From the NCBI GenBank assembly GCA_040755055.1, contig JBFMBS010000022.1:8795-72794 (forward strand): a stretch of DNA of 64,000 bases, written 5' to 3'. Position 1 is the first letter of the stretch. Each line of letters begins with the position of its first letter. The notes beneath the pieces are model-generated. The model was not told the origin of the DNA and did not search any database. It saw nothing but the letters and a program-made list of their open reading frames with translations. Source of the DNA: DYJK01 sp040755055 (GTDB lineage: Bacteria; Bacteroidota; Ignavibacteria; Ignavibacteriales; Melioribacteraceae). Positions 27,511-37,300 of this stretch are shown piece after piece. Position numbers and translations under genes: made by a program.

Positions 27511-28764
27511 TCACGGAATTGTAATATTAACAGTATTTGAATATGGTGTATAAGTTTTCGTGCCCAAAATTTGTCTAACCCTATAATAATATGTTTTGCC
27601 GCTCTCAACGCCGGCATCATTTGCTGCTGTAATATCGTCTTGATCAAATTTCCCATATTCAACAAATTCTCCTGAATCGACTTTACGCTCAATAATAACA
27701 CCTTTCTCAAGATCTGTATTATCTTCCCAATTTAATATTACGACATTGTTTGGTGCATAATATTCAGCTGTTAAATTGGTAGGACCATTAACATCTATGT
27801 AAAATGTTGATATCGAAACCTCATTTGAATAACCACTTATAGAGGTGGTCGTATAATATGCTAAACGGTATCTATACCCGGTACTTCCTTGTACGGTATT
27901 ATCTTCGTATTCAGTAGTATTTCGATTAACAATGGCGATTCTTTCAAAATTGTTTGTAAAAGTATTCGTTCTTTCTATAATAAATCCGGATTCGTTCACA
28001 GCAAAATCAGTCCACTTAAGCCGTACAACACTAGCACCTATTGCTTCAGCTTCTAAATTCCATGGACCACCGGGAATACTTGACGTGCTTGCTTCATCAC
28101 AAAAATCAGAATAACCTGAACTATTATATGCCCTCACTTTATAAAAATAGTCTACAAACGGAGAGAGACCGTTATCATCAGTACTGATTGTATTTGGAGG
28201 TAATGTTTTTATTTTACGGTATGTACCCGATCCGCCATCTCTTCGCCATAATTCAAATCCTAATTCGTTACCTGAGTTATCACTCCACAGCATATTTACT
28301 GAGAAATCATTAATTCTTGTAAGAAACAAATCAGAAGGAGCTGCCGGAGGTTTATCTTTTACATAAATATTTGTTTGTTTCGTGCTCTCTTTTGATCGTC
28401 CGTTTTCATTATACACTTTAACAAAATAAGAAATTCTTGAACCGATCAGTGTTGAATCAACATTCAGGTTCAGTTCGGGATTTGTTCCATCCGAGTTTTG
28501 TTCAAATCTCTGTATAAATGCATCATTAAGATAAACTTCGTAGAATGATAATCCACTGCCACCGGTTCCATCTGCTGCAATATAACTAATTGTATTCTCA
28601 CCAATTTGTACGCTATCGTTAGTAGCCGGCGAGTATATTTCAATTGTTGGGGTTGCATTCTGCGTGGTGTCGGTTAAATTTTCCACACACCCGGTAATTG
28701 CTGCGGCAGTCAGTAAAACTGCGAATAACAGTTTTAATTTTGTAATATTTTTCTTTTGATTCAC
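27511..28764 (-). CDS. FN3-domain lipoprotein
   Basis: A 417-residue lipoprotein: signal LLFAVLLTAAAITGC with a good lipobox (ITGC). An Ig-like first domain (about 40-130, TIEIYSPATNDSVQIG) is followed by three fibronectin type III modules (PPAAPSDLFLTRINDFSVNM, PWNLEAEAIGASVVRLKW and PTNLTAEYYAPNNVVILNW). It likely faces the periplasm or cell surface, and could bind polysaccharide or protein. It lies 139 bp after the NodB-fold gene and 8 bp before the PAS kinase, so it belongs to the polysaccharide locus. Function unproven. Confidence 0.82.
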   Translation of the reverse strand: MNQKKNITKLKLLFAVLLTAAAITGCVENLTDTTQNATPTIEIYSPATNDSVQIGENTISYIAADGTGGSGLSFYEVYLNDAFIQRFEQNSDGTNPELNLNVDSTLIGSRISYFVKVYNENGRSKESTKQTNIYVKDKPPAAPSDLFLTRINDFSVNMLWSDNSGNELGFELWRRDGGSGTYRKIKTLPPNTISTDDNGLSPFVDYFYKVRAYNSSGYSDFCDEASTSSIPGGPWNLEAEAIGASVVRLKWTDFAVNESGFIIERTNTFTNNFERIAIVNRNTTEYEDNTVQGSTGYRYRLAYYTTTSISGYSNEVSISTFYIDVNGPTNLTAEYYAPNNVVILNWEDNTDLEKGVIIERKVDSGEFVEYGKFDQDDITAANDAGVESGKTYYYRVRQILGTKTYTPYSNTVNITIP

Positions 28765-28903
28765 TGATTATCACAAATTAACTTTTTTGATAAAACAATT
28801 TAAGAAATTGTACAATGTTTTATCATATCTATAAATATTAAAATAAGGATACGATTCGGCTGGGTTATTAGTAATCCGGCAAAACATAAAGGCGGCCGGA
28901 TAA

Positions 28904-30805
28904 CTATGCTTCAATATTATCAAAGTCTACCAATAAAGATCGTGTTTCATGAGGGCCCATTCTCTCCAGGTAAAAATAAATCGTTTGGTTATCGTTTCTT
29001 AATTCATATCTGGGTATATCAGTATTAATTATATCTGATGAAACAACTACATTCTTAACTTTTTTATTCAAGTTGACTTGTACAACAATATCCGTGGTTG
29101 GATTATCGCTTGGGTTAGTAAATTCAACAGCAATTCTTCTTTTACTTCGTTCTTCATACCTAACTTCAACACCTTGTCTTCTGGACCACCAAGCTTTTAA
29201 TCCGTTAAGCGAAGTAATCCACATATTTTTATTTTTAGCATAACGTAATACGTCCCTAACTACAGTAGCATACTGTGGTTGAAGTTGATAATTAGTATGC
29301 ACCTTAAAAACATATAATCCGCCTTCGAATAAAATTCTATCGATATCTTCCTCATAGGTGTATCTTTGAAAATCTGTGTTGGTCAATCCGTAATTTTTTA
29401 CTACCTCATAATCATCGCGAGCAGTCTTTGTAATAACCATAATAGGTTTATCATTCCTGAACCTGATTTCCGGTACTGACCTATCTGTTAAAGAATCTGT
29501 AACAAGGAAACTAATATTTTTAGATGCCATCGCTTGCAATGTGTTATCATCATAGTAACCGTACTGAGGCATTATAGCATCAACTTTTTTATGTAATATT
29601 TTTGAGAGAGTGTCAGTAGCAAAACCAATGTTTGAAAACTGTGTCTCTTTAGAGAATAGCTTATTAAGAGTATCTTCAGGAAATTCAATAAAACCGATAT
29701 CGATTATTGCCCCTATATCCCCTTTATTACCTAATGATTTTAACAGACTCAAATTTTTTAAACCGGTCACCGGATTAATAAAAAATGTTGCCGGGAATTG
29801 TTTGAAATTTATAAGACTGTTTAATGTTGTAATATTTCCAATATTTTCAGTAAGAGTAGGAATAAAAACCAATGCTCCGTCGTATGGTGAAGGCCAATCT
29901 TTCACAAAAGCAGTTGGTTGGTATGTTAACCAATTTAGAGAGTTATTAAAAAGTCTTTCAAAGTATATATAATCTTTTTGGACACCTAGGACAGAGCTTA
30001 GCTCAAAACCATACCAAACAAAACGTCCTTTACCATATGTACCAAAAGCAATGCCGGCACTTTTTTCTATTTCTTCACGAACCAATCCGGCTTCTTTTCT
30101 GAAATCGTACCAAAAACTTACTTGTGTAGTCCTCGGTTCAAGAACTTCTGCATAAATCGGGCGATCCCATGTAGCTATTTTCAATGTATAACCGGTCGGT
30201 ACCCCGGCAGTTAAAGGTAAATTACCGCGTAATGTATGAACTTTATATGTTTCTTCCGGTTTAATTTCCCTATTAAATTTCATACCAAAAACTTCAGTAA
30301 AAAATTCCCATCCGCGCCATTTCCCTTCATCAGAAAAAGTAGCCGGTCCGCCGGTAACAAAAAGACTTCCCCCTTTTTCAAGATATTTCTTTAGTTGGAT
30401 AATCTGCTTATCACTAAGGGATTTAGAACCAGGAAGGACTATTAATTTGTATTCAAGATGTTTACCAAGCTCAATCGTCTGGTCCGAAATTACATCGTAA
30501 TTCATCCTGGCATTTTTTGTAAACTTTTTCCAATAGTCAATGTTATCCTTCAGCCAAGTACTACCAGAAGGCAGCATGTTTTCAGTATACTGAGAGTATA
30601 GTATTGCAACTTTTCCTGATCTATCCTCAGAAGATAAAGATTTGAGATTGTCTTTTGTGGGCAATATTTCTTTAATCTCATAGCTGCCATAAATATTTCG
30701 AACTATGAGTAAAAAAACAAGAATACCAGTAATAAGAAGTACAAGGCCGCTGAGAAATATTATTAGATAATTAACTCTTAAGCCGCGAACACTTTTTACC
30801 GCCAC
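28904..30805 (-). CDS. Membrane-anchored GATase-like plus NodB-fold protein lacking deacetylase residues
   Basis: A 633-residue protein with one N-terminal transmembrane helix (about 12-36), so the bulk is periplasmic. Residues 65-300 look like a class-I glutamine-amidotransferase or ThuA-like fold (KVAILYSQ, KLIVLPGSKSLSDKQI, YLEKGGSLFVTGG). Residues 310-530 follow the NodB polysaccharide deacetylase pattern (GALVFIPT, FPATFFINPVTGL, GDIGAIID), but the catalytic TFDD is FIPT and the metal-binding His motif is absent. A beta-rich domain closes the protein. Position next to the GT2 synthase parallels PgaB, but the residues argue for a polymer-binding pseudoenzyme. It overlaps the small membrane protein gene by 10 nt. 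Confidence 0.75.
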   Translation of the reverse strand: MAVKSVRGLRVNYLIIFLSGLVLLITGILVFLLIVRNIYGSYEIKEILPTKDNLKSLSSEDRSGKVAILYSQYTENMLPSGSTWLKDNIDYWKKFTKNARMNYDVISDQTIELGKHLEYKLIVLPGSKSLSDKQIIQLKKYLEKGGSLFVTGGPATFSDEGKWRGWEFFTEVFGMKFNREIKPEETYKVHTLRGNLPLTAGVPTGYTLKIATWDRPIYAEVLEPRTTQVSFWYDFRKEAGLVREEIEKSAGIAFGTYGKGRFVWYGFELSSVLGVQKDYIYFERLFNNSLNWLTYQPTAFVKDWPSPYDGALVFIPTLTENIGNITTLNSLINFKQFPATFFINPVTGLKNLSLLKSLGNKGDIGAIIDIGFIEFPEDTLNKLFSKETQFSNIGFATDTLSKILHKKVDAIMPQYGYYDDNTLQAMASKNISFLVTDSLTDRSVPEIRFRNDKPIMVITKTARDDYEVVKNYGLTNTDFQRYTYEEDIDRILFEGGLYVFKVHTNYQLQPQYATVVRDVLRYAKNKNMWITSLNGLKAWWSRRQGVEVRYEERSKRRIAVEFTNPSDNPTTDIVVQVNLNKKVKNVVVSSDIINTDIPRYELRNDNQTIYFYLERMGPHETRSLLVDFDNIEA

Positions 30806-31278
30806 TTTAAGTTATCCTCTTGTTTCTTCTCTTGCTTCGAAGTTTCAACATAACCTTCATTTGTATATCTCATAAACTTCCGCTTGGAAGCATACTTATC
30901 TCCCTCGGTCGTTCTCTCACCGGTAGGGGTTAGCTTTTGATATTTTTCAGAATACCCTGGTCCGCTACCTACAAAAGTCGGTCTCAGTTCAGGACCCCTA
31001 TTCTCTTGTTGCGGTGGATAAGAAGGTTGACGTTGATAATCATATTCTTGCTGACGGGCAACAACTTCAAAAGTTCTTCTTTCCGGCTGTGCTGGTCTTT
31101 GTTCAACAAGAGGAGCCGGTGTAACAAATTCTGCCGGAATAGCAGCGGGTTGTGGTGCTTGTGCGCCAACTCCCTTACGTTCCCTAACCTTATAAAGTAT
31201 GTAAGCCCCGACTGCCAGAATGAATGTAGAAATTGTTGCTACAAGAATTATTAAAGAAAGTATCGGGATTAATTCCAT
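30796..31278 (-). CDS. Small single-pass membrane protein with Pro/Gln/Glu-rich tail
   Basis: I do not recognise a family. The 160-residue protein has one N-terminal transmembrane helix (about residues 5-29, ILSLIILVATISTFILAVG), then a basic patch (KVRERKG) that suggests the tail is cytoplasmic. The long low-complexity tail is rich in Pro, Gln, Arg and Glu. It sits 23 bp after the GT2 synthase gene and overlaps the NodB-fold gene by 10 nt, so it is expected to be made together with both. A role as accessory subunit of the synthase, like PgaD, is a position-based guess. Confidence 0.7.
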   Translation of the reverse strand: MELIPILSLIILVATISTFILAVGAYILYKVRERKGVGAQAPQPAAIPAEFVTPAPLVEQRPAQPERRTFEVVARQQEYDYQRQPSYPPQQENRGPELRPTFVGSGPGYSEKYQKLTPTGERTTEGDKYASKRKFMRYTNEGYVETSKQEKKQEDNLKWR

Positions 31279-31301
31279 TTTAACCTCAATGAAAATTCAA
31301 A

Positions 31302-32726
31302 TTATTTACCGGCAACACTTGGTATCGGTTTCTTCGATGGGGCATTACCGGCTCCGGTACGCTCTAGTTTCCCCCACGTCATCTTTACCCCTAAAAACTC
31401 TTCAATTGTTGCAGCAGCCTTAGTTACATCTATTAATAAAATAAAAAATAAACGGTAGATAATTGCATAAGGGACCAATCTGAATTCCTCTTTTTCCGCT
31501 GCAATGCAGAAGACTGCCGACATAAGATCTAAGACCGCTATTCCAACCCACCACAAAAACAGTGTTATATGGATACCGTATAAAAGTGCAACAATAATAA
31601 AGTAAACATTAACAAAAATATTCATAGCCGGCCATATTAAAGCCTCATAGAACATCGACCACATTATAAAACTATTATTAAAATTCACTGTCGGGTTATA
31701 CAAGTATCTTTTATGTTTTCTTATAGCTTGCAAAATTCCCCGTGTCCAGCGATACCTCTGTTTTAGTAATTGGTATATGCTTGATGGTGCTTCAGTATAG
31801 GCTATGGCATTTGGTTCATAAACTATCTTCCAGCCTTTAGCTAAAATTTTCAATGTAACATCCGCATCTTCAGCAAAAGTATCGCTCGAATAGAAGCCGG
31901 CATCCCGTAAAGTAATCTTTCTAAAAACTCCAATAGGACCAGGAATTATATTTACCATTTGAATAAAACCTTGTGCACTGCGTGCAAGGTTTAACCCTTC
32001 TAAATACTCAAGTGCTTGAAGATCGGTTAACATCTTTTTGCGATTTTGAACTTTAACGTTTCCGGCAACAGCACCAACAGCCGGATCGTCAAAATGTCTC
32101 ATAGCCATCTTCAACGTATTGGATGTTAGTTGGGAATCACCATCCATACATAACACAAATTGTGCTTCTGAATATTGAATACCGGCATTCAAAGCTTTCG
32201 ATTTTCCACCATTCGGTTTATTAATCAACGAGACTTTTATCACACCGGTTCTACCTTGATGATATCCTACTAACGTCTCCCCGACTGCTGCAGTATCATC
32301 CGTTGAACCATCGTTAACAATAATTATTTCATAATTCGGATAATCAATATCAAGCAACGATTCGATTGAATTTCTTAATACAATACCTTCATTATAAACC
32401 GGGACAATAATAGAAACGAATGGGTAATAACCTGGTTTGGTGTGAACAGAATATCTCGTCATGTAAAAATATGCTAAGAACAATATTGCAAAGTATCTAA
32501 TCAAAAGTATAAATAAGAAAATTACAAGCGAGACGATGGAAGAATAAACAAATAGACCGCTCCACGTTAAGACAGTCAAAGGCATGAAAATTATTATGCT
32601 TATTATCAGCAAAATTGAAATTAAACCGGTAATGAAAATTGTACGTAAATTTTCCTTAGAAACATTTCTTTGCGGGGGTTTAATTTCCCGGTTATCAAGC
32701 GCTATTTGAAATCTTTGTTTGTCCAA
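31302..32726 (-). CDS. Processive family 2 glycosyltransferase, PgaC/NodC-like polysaccharide synthase
   Basis: A 474-residue inner-membrane synthase. Two N-terminal transmembrane helices (about 28-85) precede a cytosolic GT-A domain with PVYNEG, IIVNDGSTDD, CMDGDSQL (DxD), FAEDADVT (catalytic Asp) and QRYRW (the QxxRW motif of processive enzymes), followed by about three C-terminal helices. This layout and size match PgaC-type poly-N-acetylglucosamine or hyaluronan synthases better than BcsA, which is larger and has a PilZ domain. The start is a TTG because an in-frame stop lies just upstream; a later start is possible. A sigma-54-like promoter lies about 36 bp upstream. Confidence 0.88.
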   Translation of the reverse strand: MDKQRFQIALDNREIKPPQRNVSKENLRTIFITGLISILLIISIIIFMPLTVLTWSGLFVYSSIVSLVIFLFILLIRYFAILFLAYFYMTRYSVHTKPGYYPFVSIIVPVYNEGIVLRNSIESLLDIDYPNYEIIIVNDGSTDDTAAVGETLVGYHQGRTGVIKVSLINKPNGGKSKALNAGIQYSEAQFVLCMDGDSQLTSNTLKMAMRHFDDPAVGAVAGNVKVQNRKKMLTDLQALEYLEGLNLARSAQGFIQMVNIIPGPIGVFRKITLRDAGFYSSDTFAEDADVTLKILAKGWKIVYEPNAIAYTEAPSSIYQLLKQRYRWTRGILQAIRKHKRYLYNPTVNFNNSFIMWSMFYEALIWPAMNIFVNVYFIIVALLYGIHITLFLWWVGIAVLDLMSAVFCIAAEKEEFRLVPYAIIYRLFFILLIDVTKAAATIEEFLGVKMTWGKLERTGAGNAPSKKPIPSVAGK

Positions 32727-32761
32727 CGTTTAATCACAAAAAAGTTTAGCCATTTATTATT

Positions 32762-32777
32762 GACAAAATAGGTGCCA
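32762..32777 (-). promoter_or_regulatory. Candidate sigma-54 promoter upstream of the GT2 synthase gene
   Basis: On the minus strand TGGCACC-N4-TTGTC matches the sigma-54 consensus TGGCACG-N4-TTGCA. The -24 element and spacing are correct; the -12 element has T in place of C. Transcription would start about 25 nt before the TTG start codon. It lies in the 261-bp gap between the SGNH and GT2 genes, where a promoter is expected. No other strong signal is seen in that gap. Confidence 0.4.
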
Positions 32778-32987
32778 CAAAAGTAATGTAAAATAAAGAG
32801 AATATGCAGAATCTAAATATTTTTTTGTACCAACGACAAACACTTTAATGAAGATGGCTCAGTTTCAGACATCCTTGGCAACAATATAATTTTTTATTTA
32901 AACTATTGCAAGAAAATAAGTTAATGAGAAGTCTTAAATAAAAGGTCTAAGAAATACACTTAATCGCTTTAATTATAGCAAGGGGAT

Positions 32988-34286
32988 CTAGAATTTATTG
33001 TACGCATCAATAATAGCATCGAAGAATAATTCTGCGACCCTCGCACCACCAATAGGAGTAAAATGAGCAAAATCCTTGAGTGCCATTGGCGGTTTGGCAT
33101 TGACCCATTCATTCATAGAATTGTTGCCGCCCATAGCTTCCCATAAATTCCAGAAAGCAATATTTGTTTTTGCAACTATCCTTTTTTGGGATTCAAGCAG
33201 CAAGGGAACGTCTGGATTTGTAATAAAATTATTCCCCTTTTTCATTGTTTTGTCACCTACACCAACCAATAAAAATCCAGCTTTAGGAAATAATTTTTTA
33301 AATTCCTCAATAAGCGTTACCATTTTGTTTTCGTACAGTGTATATATACCTTTATTTGGTGAAGAAACATTTGCCCCATAATTTAAAACTACAAGTCTGT
33401 ACTCATTATATTTATTAAAATCTGAAATTACATTTTTAGGGATATCTAATAATGATGAACCGGTGTTCCCCGGCATCGCAAAATTATCCAGATAAATACC
33501 ATTGCCTGATTCTAAACTGACGGAATAAAGGTATGGGATTTTGCCCGATATGAATTTTATTTCAACTGAAGTTGAGTTTTTATCCAATTCTAGTATTAAT
33601 TCTTGAACATTCACACCGGATTTTAATTTTATTTTTTTGCTTGTTTTTTCATTGATGACATATTCAATGGTACTGCTTTCATCTGCATGGCTGTAATATA
33701 TTTTAATCAAGTCAAACGAATTAGTAGAACTTAAATACTGTGTGGCTTGATACTTAACCCAGCTTCCATATTTAGGGACAGCAACAGATCCCCCAATTCC
33801 AAAAGGTAACCTTTCCGGATTACGAGTAGTAATTGCCACATAATTCCAATCATCGGAGTACGTGTGCTTGGTTGTATTTCTAATTTTAATATCATTGGAA
33901 ATAATTGCAAGATAGCCGGCTCCTTTACCGGAAAATTTTTTTTGAAATCGATCCCTTAAATATTCTGAAATAACATCACCCTGGATTAATGAATCACCGT
34001 AGTGAGCAATTCTAATAACTTTACCGCCGGAGTTTTTTAATGCGTCAAAAAAAACTTTAAGCTGATTGATGTTACCGGTAATAGGGACAAATTTACCAAG
34101 CTGTTTTTGAGTAGCAACGAATGAATTGTCAATATCAGCCGGAAATGAGTTGTCATATGAAGAGATAAATATTTCCTGACCATCGTCCAATAAAAATTCC
34201 GTTACAATGCAATTTTTGTCAACCGGGAATGATTGTTCTAAGAAGAATAAAAACAATGATAACAAGATAAGTGTAAGTTTTTTCAT
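32988..34286 (-). CDS. Secreted SGNH/GDSL-type hydrolase or acyl-ester transferase
   Basis: A 432-residue protein with a signal peptide (LTLILLSLFLFFLEQSFP). The SGNH catalytic blocks are recognisable: HYGDSLIQGD with the nucleophile Ser, VVLNYGAN (block III Asn) and KDFAHFTPIGG with the DxxH catalytic pair. An inserted beta domain (about 170-260) lies between blocks I and III, as in the Ape1/PatB-type O-acetyl esterases and transferases of cell-wall polymers. Within the polysaccharide locus it could add or remove O-acyl groups on the exported polymer, as AlgX or PatB do in other systems. No MBOAT partner is in the window. Confidence 0.8.
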   Translation of the reverse strand: MKKLTLILLSLFLFFLEQSFPVDKNCIVTEFLLDDGQEIFISSYDNSFPADIDNSFVATQKQLGKFVPITGNINQLKVFFDALKNSGGKVIRIAHYGDSLIQGDVISEYLRDRFQKKFSGKGAGYLAIISNDIKIRNTTKHTYSDDWNYVAITTRNPERLPFGIGGSVAVPKYGSWVKYQATQYLSSTNSFDLIKIYYSHADESSTIEYVINEKTSKKIKLKSGVNVQELILELDKNSTSVEIKFISGKIPYLYSVSLESGNGIYLDNFAMPGNTGSSLLDIPKNVISDFNKYNEYRLVVLNYGANVSSPNKGIYTLYENKMVTLIEEFKKLFPKAGFLLVGVGDKTMKKGNNFITNPDVPLLLESQKRIVAKTNIAFWNLWEAMGGNNSMNEWVNAKPPMALKDFAHFTPIGGARVAELFFDAIIDAYNKF

Positions 34287-34362
34287 AATTGTTAGTTTTG
34301 AATAATAGAATTGAAATTAGGTTTAGTATAAATTAAACTATAATTGTATCCATAATTAAATA

Positions 34363-37300
34363 TTAAAAGACCGACCAATATGCAGATATCGAAGCATTAA
34401 GAGATTTATAACTTGAATCATATCGAAAACTGTTTGATAACCCTAATCTTGCCGTAATATTCAACAACTTAAACGGGTAATAAGTCACTTCACCAAAAAC
34501 TTCGCTTAGAATAAAATCTACATCGGGAACATAGCCAATTTTACCACCAAATTTTGCTTTAAGAGATTCATCGGGATTATAAATATATTCTCCCCATATA
34601 CTATGCGAAGAAAAATTTTGAGGTGAATAATAGTATTGCGAAACAAATGCATAATCCGAAAAGAAATATTCATAACCGAACATTCCGTTATCAAAAAATT
34701 TTCTGCCCAATCTAAATTGAATATCGTTACCCTCATTATTATCCGATATATTATAATAAGAATAAGTTACGGATAATCTCATTACATCCCGGTGTTGATA
34801 ATACCCCGAGAAACGGTATAGTTGCGATTTAAGTCTTGTAAATAACATATTTGGTGAATACAACAATAATCTTGCATCATTATTTTCATAATATCCTACT
34901 AATGAAAAACGATTTGGTTCCTCAATTCTAAAAGTTAAATCTCCTACCGCTTTGTTAGGTTCACCTGGAATATTAAGATTGCCGTAACTTGCATTTAGCG
35001 ATACTATCCTTGAAAAAAATATCGTAGCAACTCCTTTGAAAGTTGTAAAATTTCTGTCGAAAGAACCTACATCGATATTTGTTCTACTCCAAAGTGCACC
35101 TAAACCGAGAAAACCTATAAAACCACCATCTACTCTTAACCCATATGTATTTAATCTGAAATCTTGATTATCAACGTAATAATTTGAAAATGGTGATAAT
35201 CCAATATTCGTTGGAACAAAGTAATAGAGTAAATTTCCAAAACTTGTTATTCCTCTGCTAAATCCTGATGGCGGAATCCATTCGATCCTTTGTTTTAAGA
35301 TTCTAATTTCAGCTGTATCCGAAGCAACATCCAAAAGTTCATCATAAATATCCTCTGCTTTACCCCATTCATCATTCAACGCATAAGCATCGCCAAGATA
35401 TAACCGTCGATGGTTTACATCTTGAACAATTTCAGGATCATTAACTGTTCCCAATAAGTTATTATAAATTTCGTTTGCTTTATCCAATTCTTTATTACGA
35501 ATATAATATTCACCCAGAATAGCCATTCTTTGATGAAGTGTTTTTCTTTCAGTAGAATCTGTTGTTGCTGAAAGCAATTCCTGGTAGATTGAGTCGGCTT
35601 TAAGGGTTTGCAGCGTTACGGCATAAGCATCGGCTAAAAACATTTTAGTTTCATTATCATCAGGTCTTAACCTATTCAAACTTTCTAATTCATTAACTGC
35701 GGAAAGACTATCCTTGTTATAATAATAATTTTTGGCTCTCTGTAAAGCAAGGCGGTAGTCAAATTCTTCGTTTAATAATTGATCGTATATTTCAATTGCT
35801 TTCGCGTAATCACCAGCGCAAGTGACAATATCGGCATACTCAACAAGCTCATCTCTTGATGGCGCTGTGCGTTTGGTAAAATACTCTTCATATTTGAGAC
35901 GGGCACCCTCACAATCACCATCGGCTGCAAGTTTACCGGCTTCCGCTTTTATTTCAAAAACTTTTAGTTCTTCGTAAGCTGAGAGATGCAGTTCATAATT
36001 GCTTTGTGCACTTTCAACTTCCGGGTTATTAGGCGCAATTCTTTTAGCTTCATCGAGATATTTTTTTGCTTCAGGAAAATTTTTCTTCCATGAATAAAGC
36101 GATGCTAATGATATATAAGCGCTAAGCTCATTTGGTCGGTTGGCTACCACGTTTAATAGATATTTTTCACCAATATCAAAATCAAGTACAGTCCATACGG
36201 CAATTTGCCCTCTTAACAGTTGATAATCTAAATTATTCGGGTCCAGTTCAAGCAATTTATTCAATTGTGCAATTGCGTTTTCCCATTCGTAATTCCACGC
36301 ACTGTATTTTGCATACACAAACCTTACATCAAGCTGTTGATCTTCCGGTACAGACACCAAATATTCTCTTAATACTTCAATTGCACTATCGTAATAGAAC
36401 AGATTTGCATAAGCTTCCGATAATTTTAAAACTGCTTCCTTGTTTGAAGGATCATTTTTCAATATCTCTGTGTATTGCGATATCACATCATTGTATGTAC
36501 TATCGCGGTAGTCAGTAATTGTTTTCATTAAAGATTGATATCTTTCATCATTAACATACTTGCCTTGCAAAAGCTGCAACTGTTGATATGCTTCCTCATA
36601 ACGATCAGCTGTCATCAATTCGTTAATCAAATCAAATCTAACTTGATCATTTTCCGGATCCTTGTTAAGTATTGCATAATATCTATCTATCGGGTAAACA
36701 CGTTCGTAAGATCTCGGCTGGTATTGAACAAGATAAGCTTGATTTCTAGCCAGGTCAAGTCCGTCTTCAGCTTCTTTAAAGAAAGGCTTAAAACCCAACG
36801 ACGTTACAAAGGCATCTTCGGCAATTTTAAATTTACCAAGCCACAAAGTAAAATAACCGTATCGGCTCCACAACCTCCAATCCTCGGGATATCTGTCCAC
36901 ATATATTTTCAGTATTTTTTCACCTTTAGTGATCGAACCGGTTTTAGCAAGAATTTCGGTATAGCGAATAATTTCGTCCGGTGAAGCATTGTCATCACGT
37001 TTTAAATATTCATCGTACCAAATTTCAGCATTGTTCCATTCCTCAAGCCATCGATAACTCTTCCCAATTTCGAGATAGCTAAAAGCATAGTTTGGATCAA
37101 TGGCAATATCGCGTTTATGTCCTTCTATTTTTTGGTATAATTGGCGATGCCAAATTGAAATTACGCGATTTAAATCTCTTTGAATTTCAGGATTTCCCGG
37201 GTCTAATCTTCTTGCTCTTCGAAGATCGAGAACGGAATATTGGTACTCGGTAGTTTTTTCGTAGCACAAGCCGCGTTGATGGTATCCGTCGGCTCTTTGA

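Noticed and set aside
28851..28905. Possible riboswitch-like element with ATCCGGC/GCCGGAT arms upstream of the FN3 lipoprotein gene
   Set aside because: The arms pair, but I could not match the conserved core of any c-di-GMP or other riboswitch; it may simply be a hairpin between the two genes.
36132..36984. Open frames opposite the TPR exporter gene
   Set aside because: They are antisense to the repeat-rich coding region, show no domain and have no start signals.
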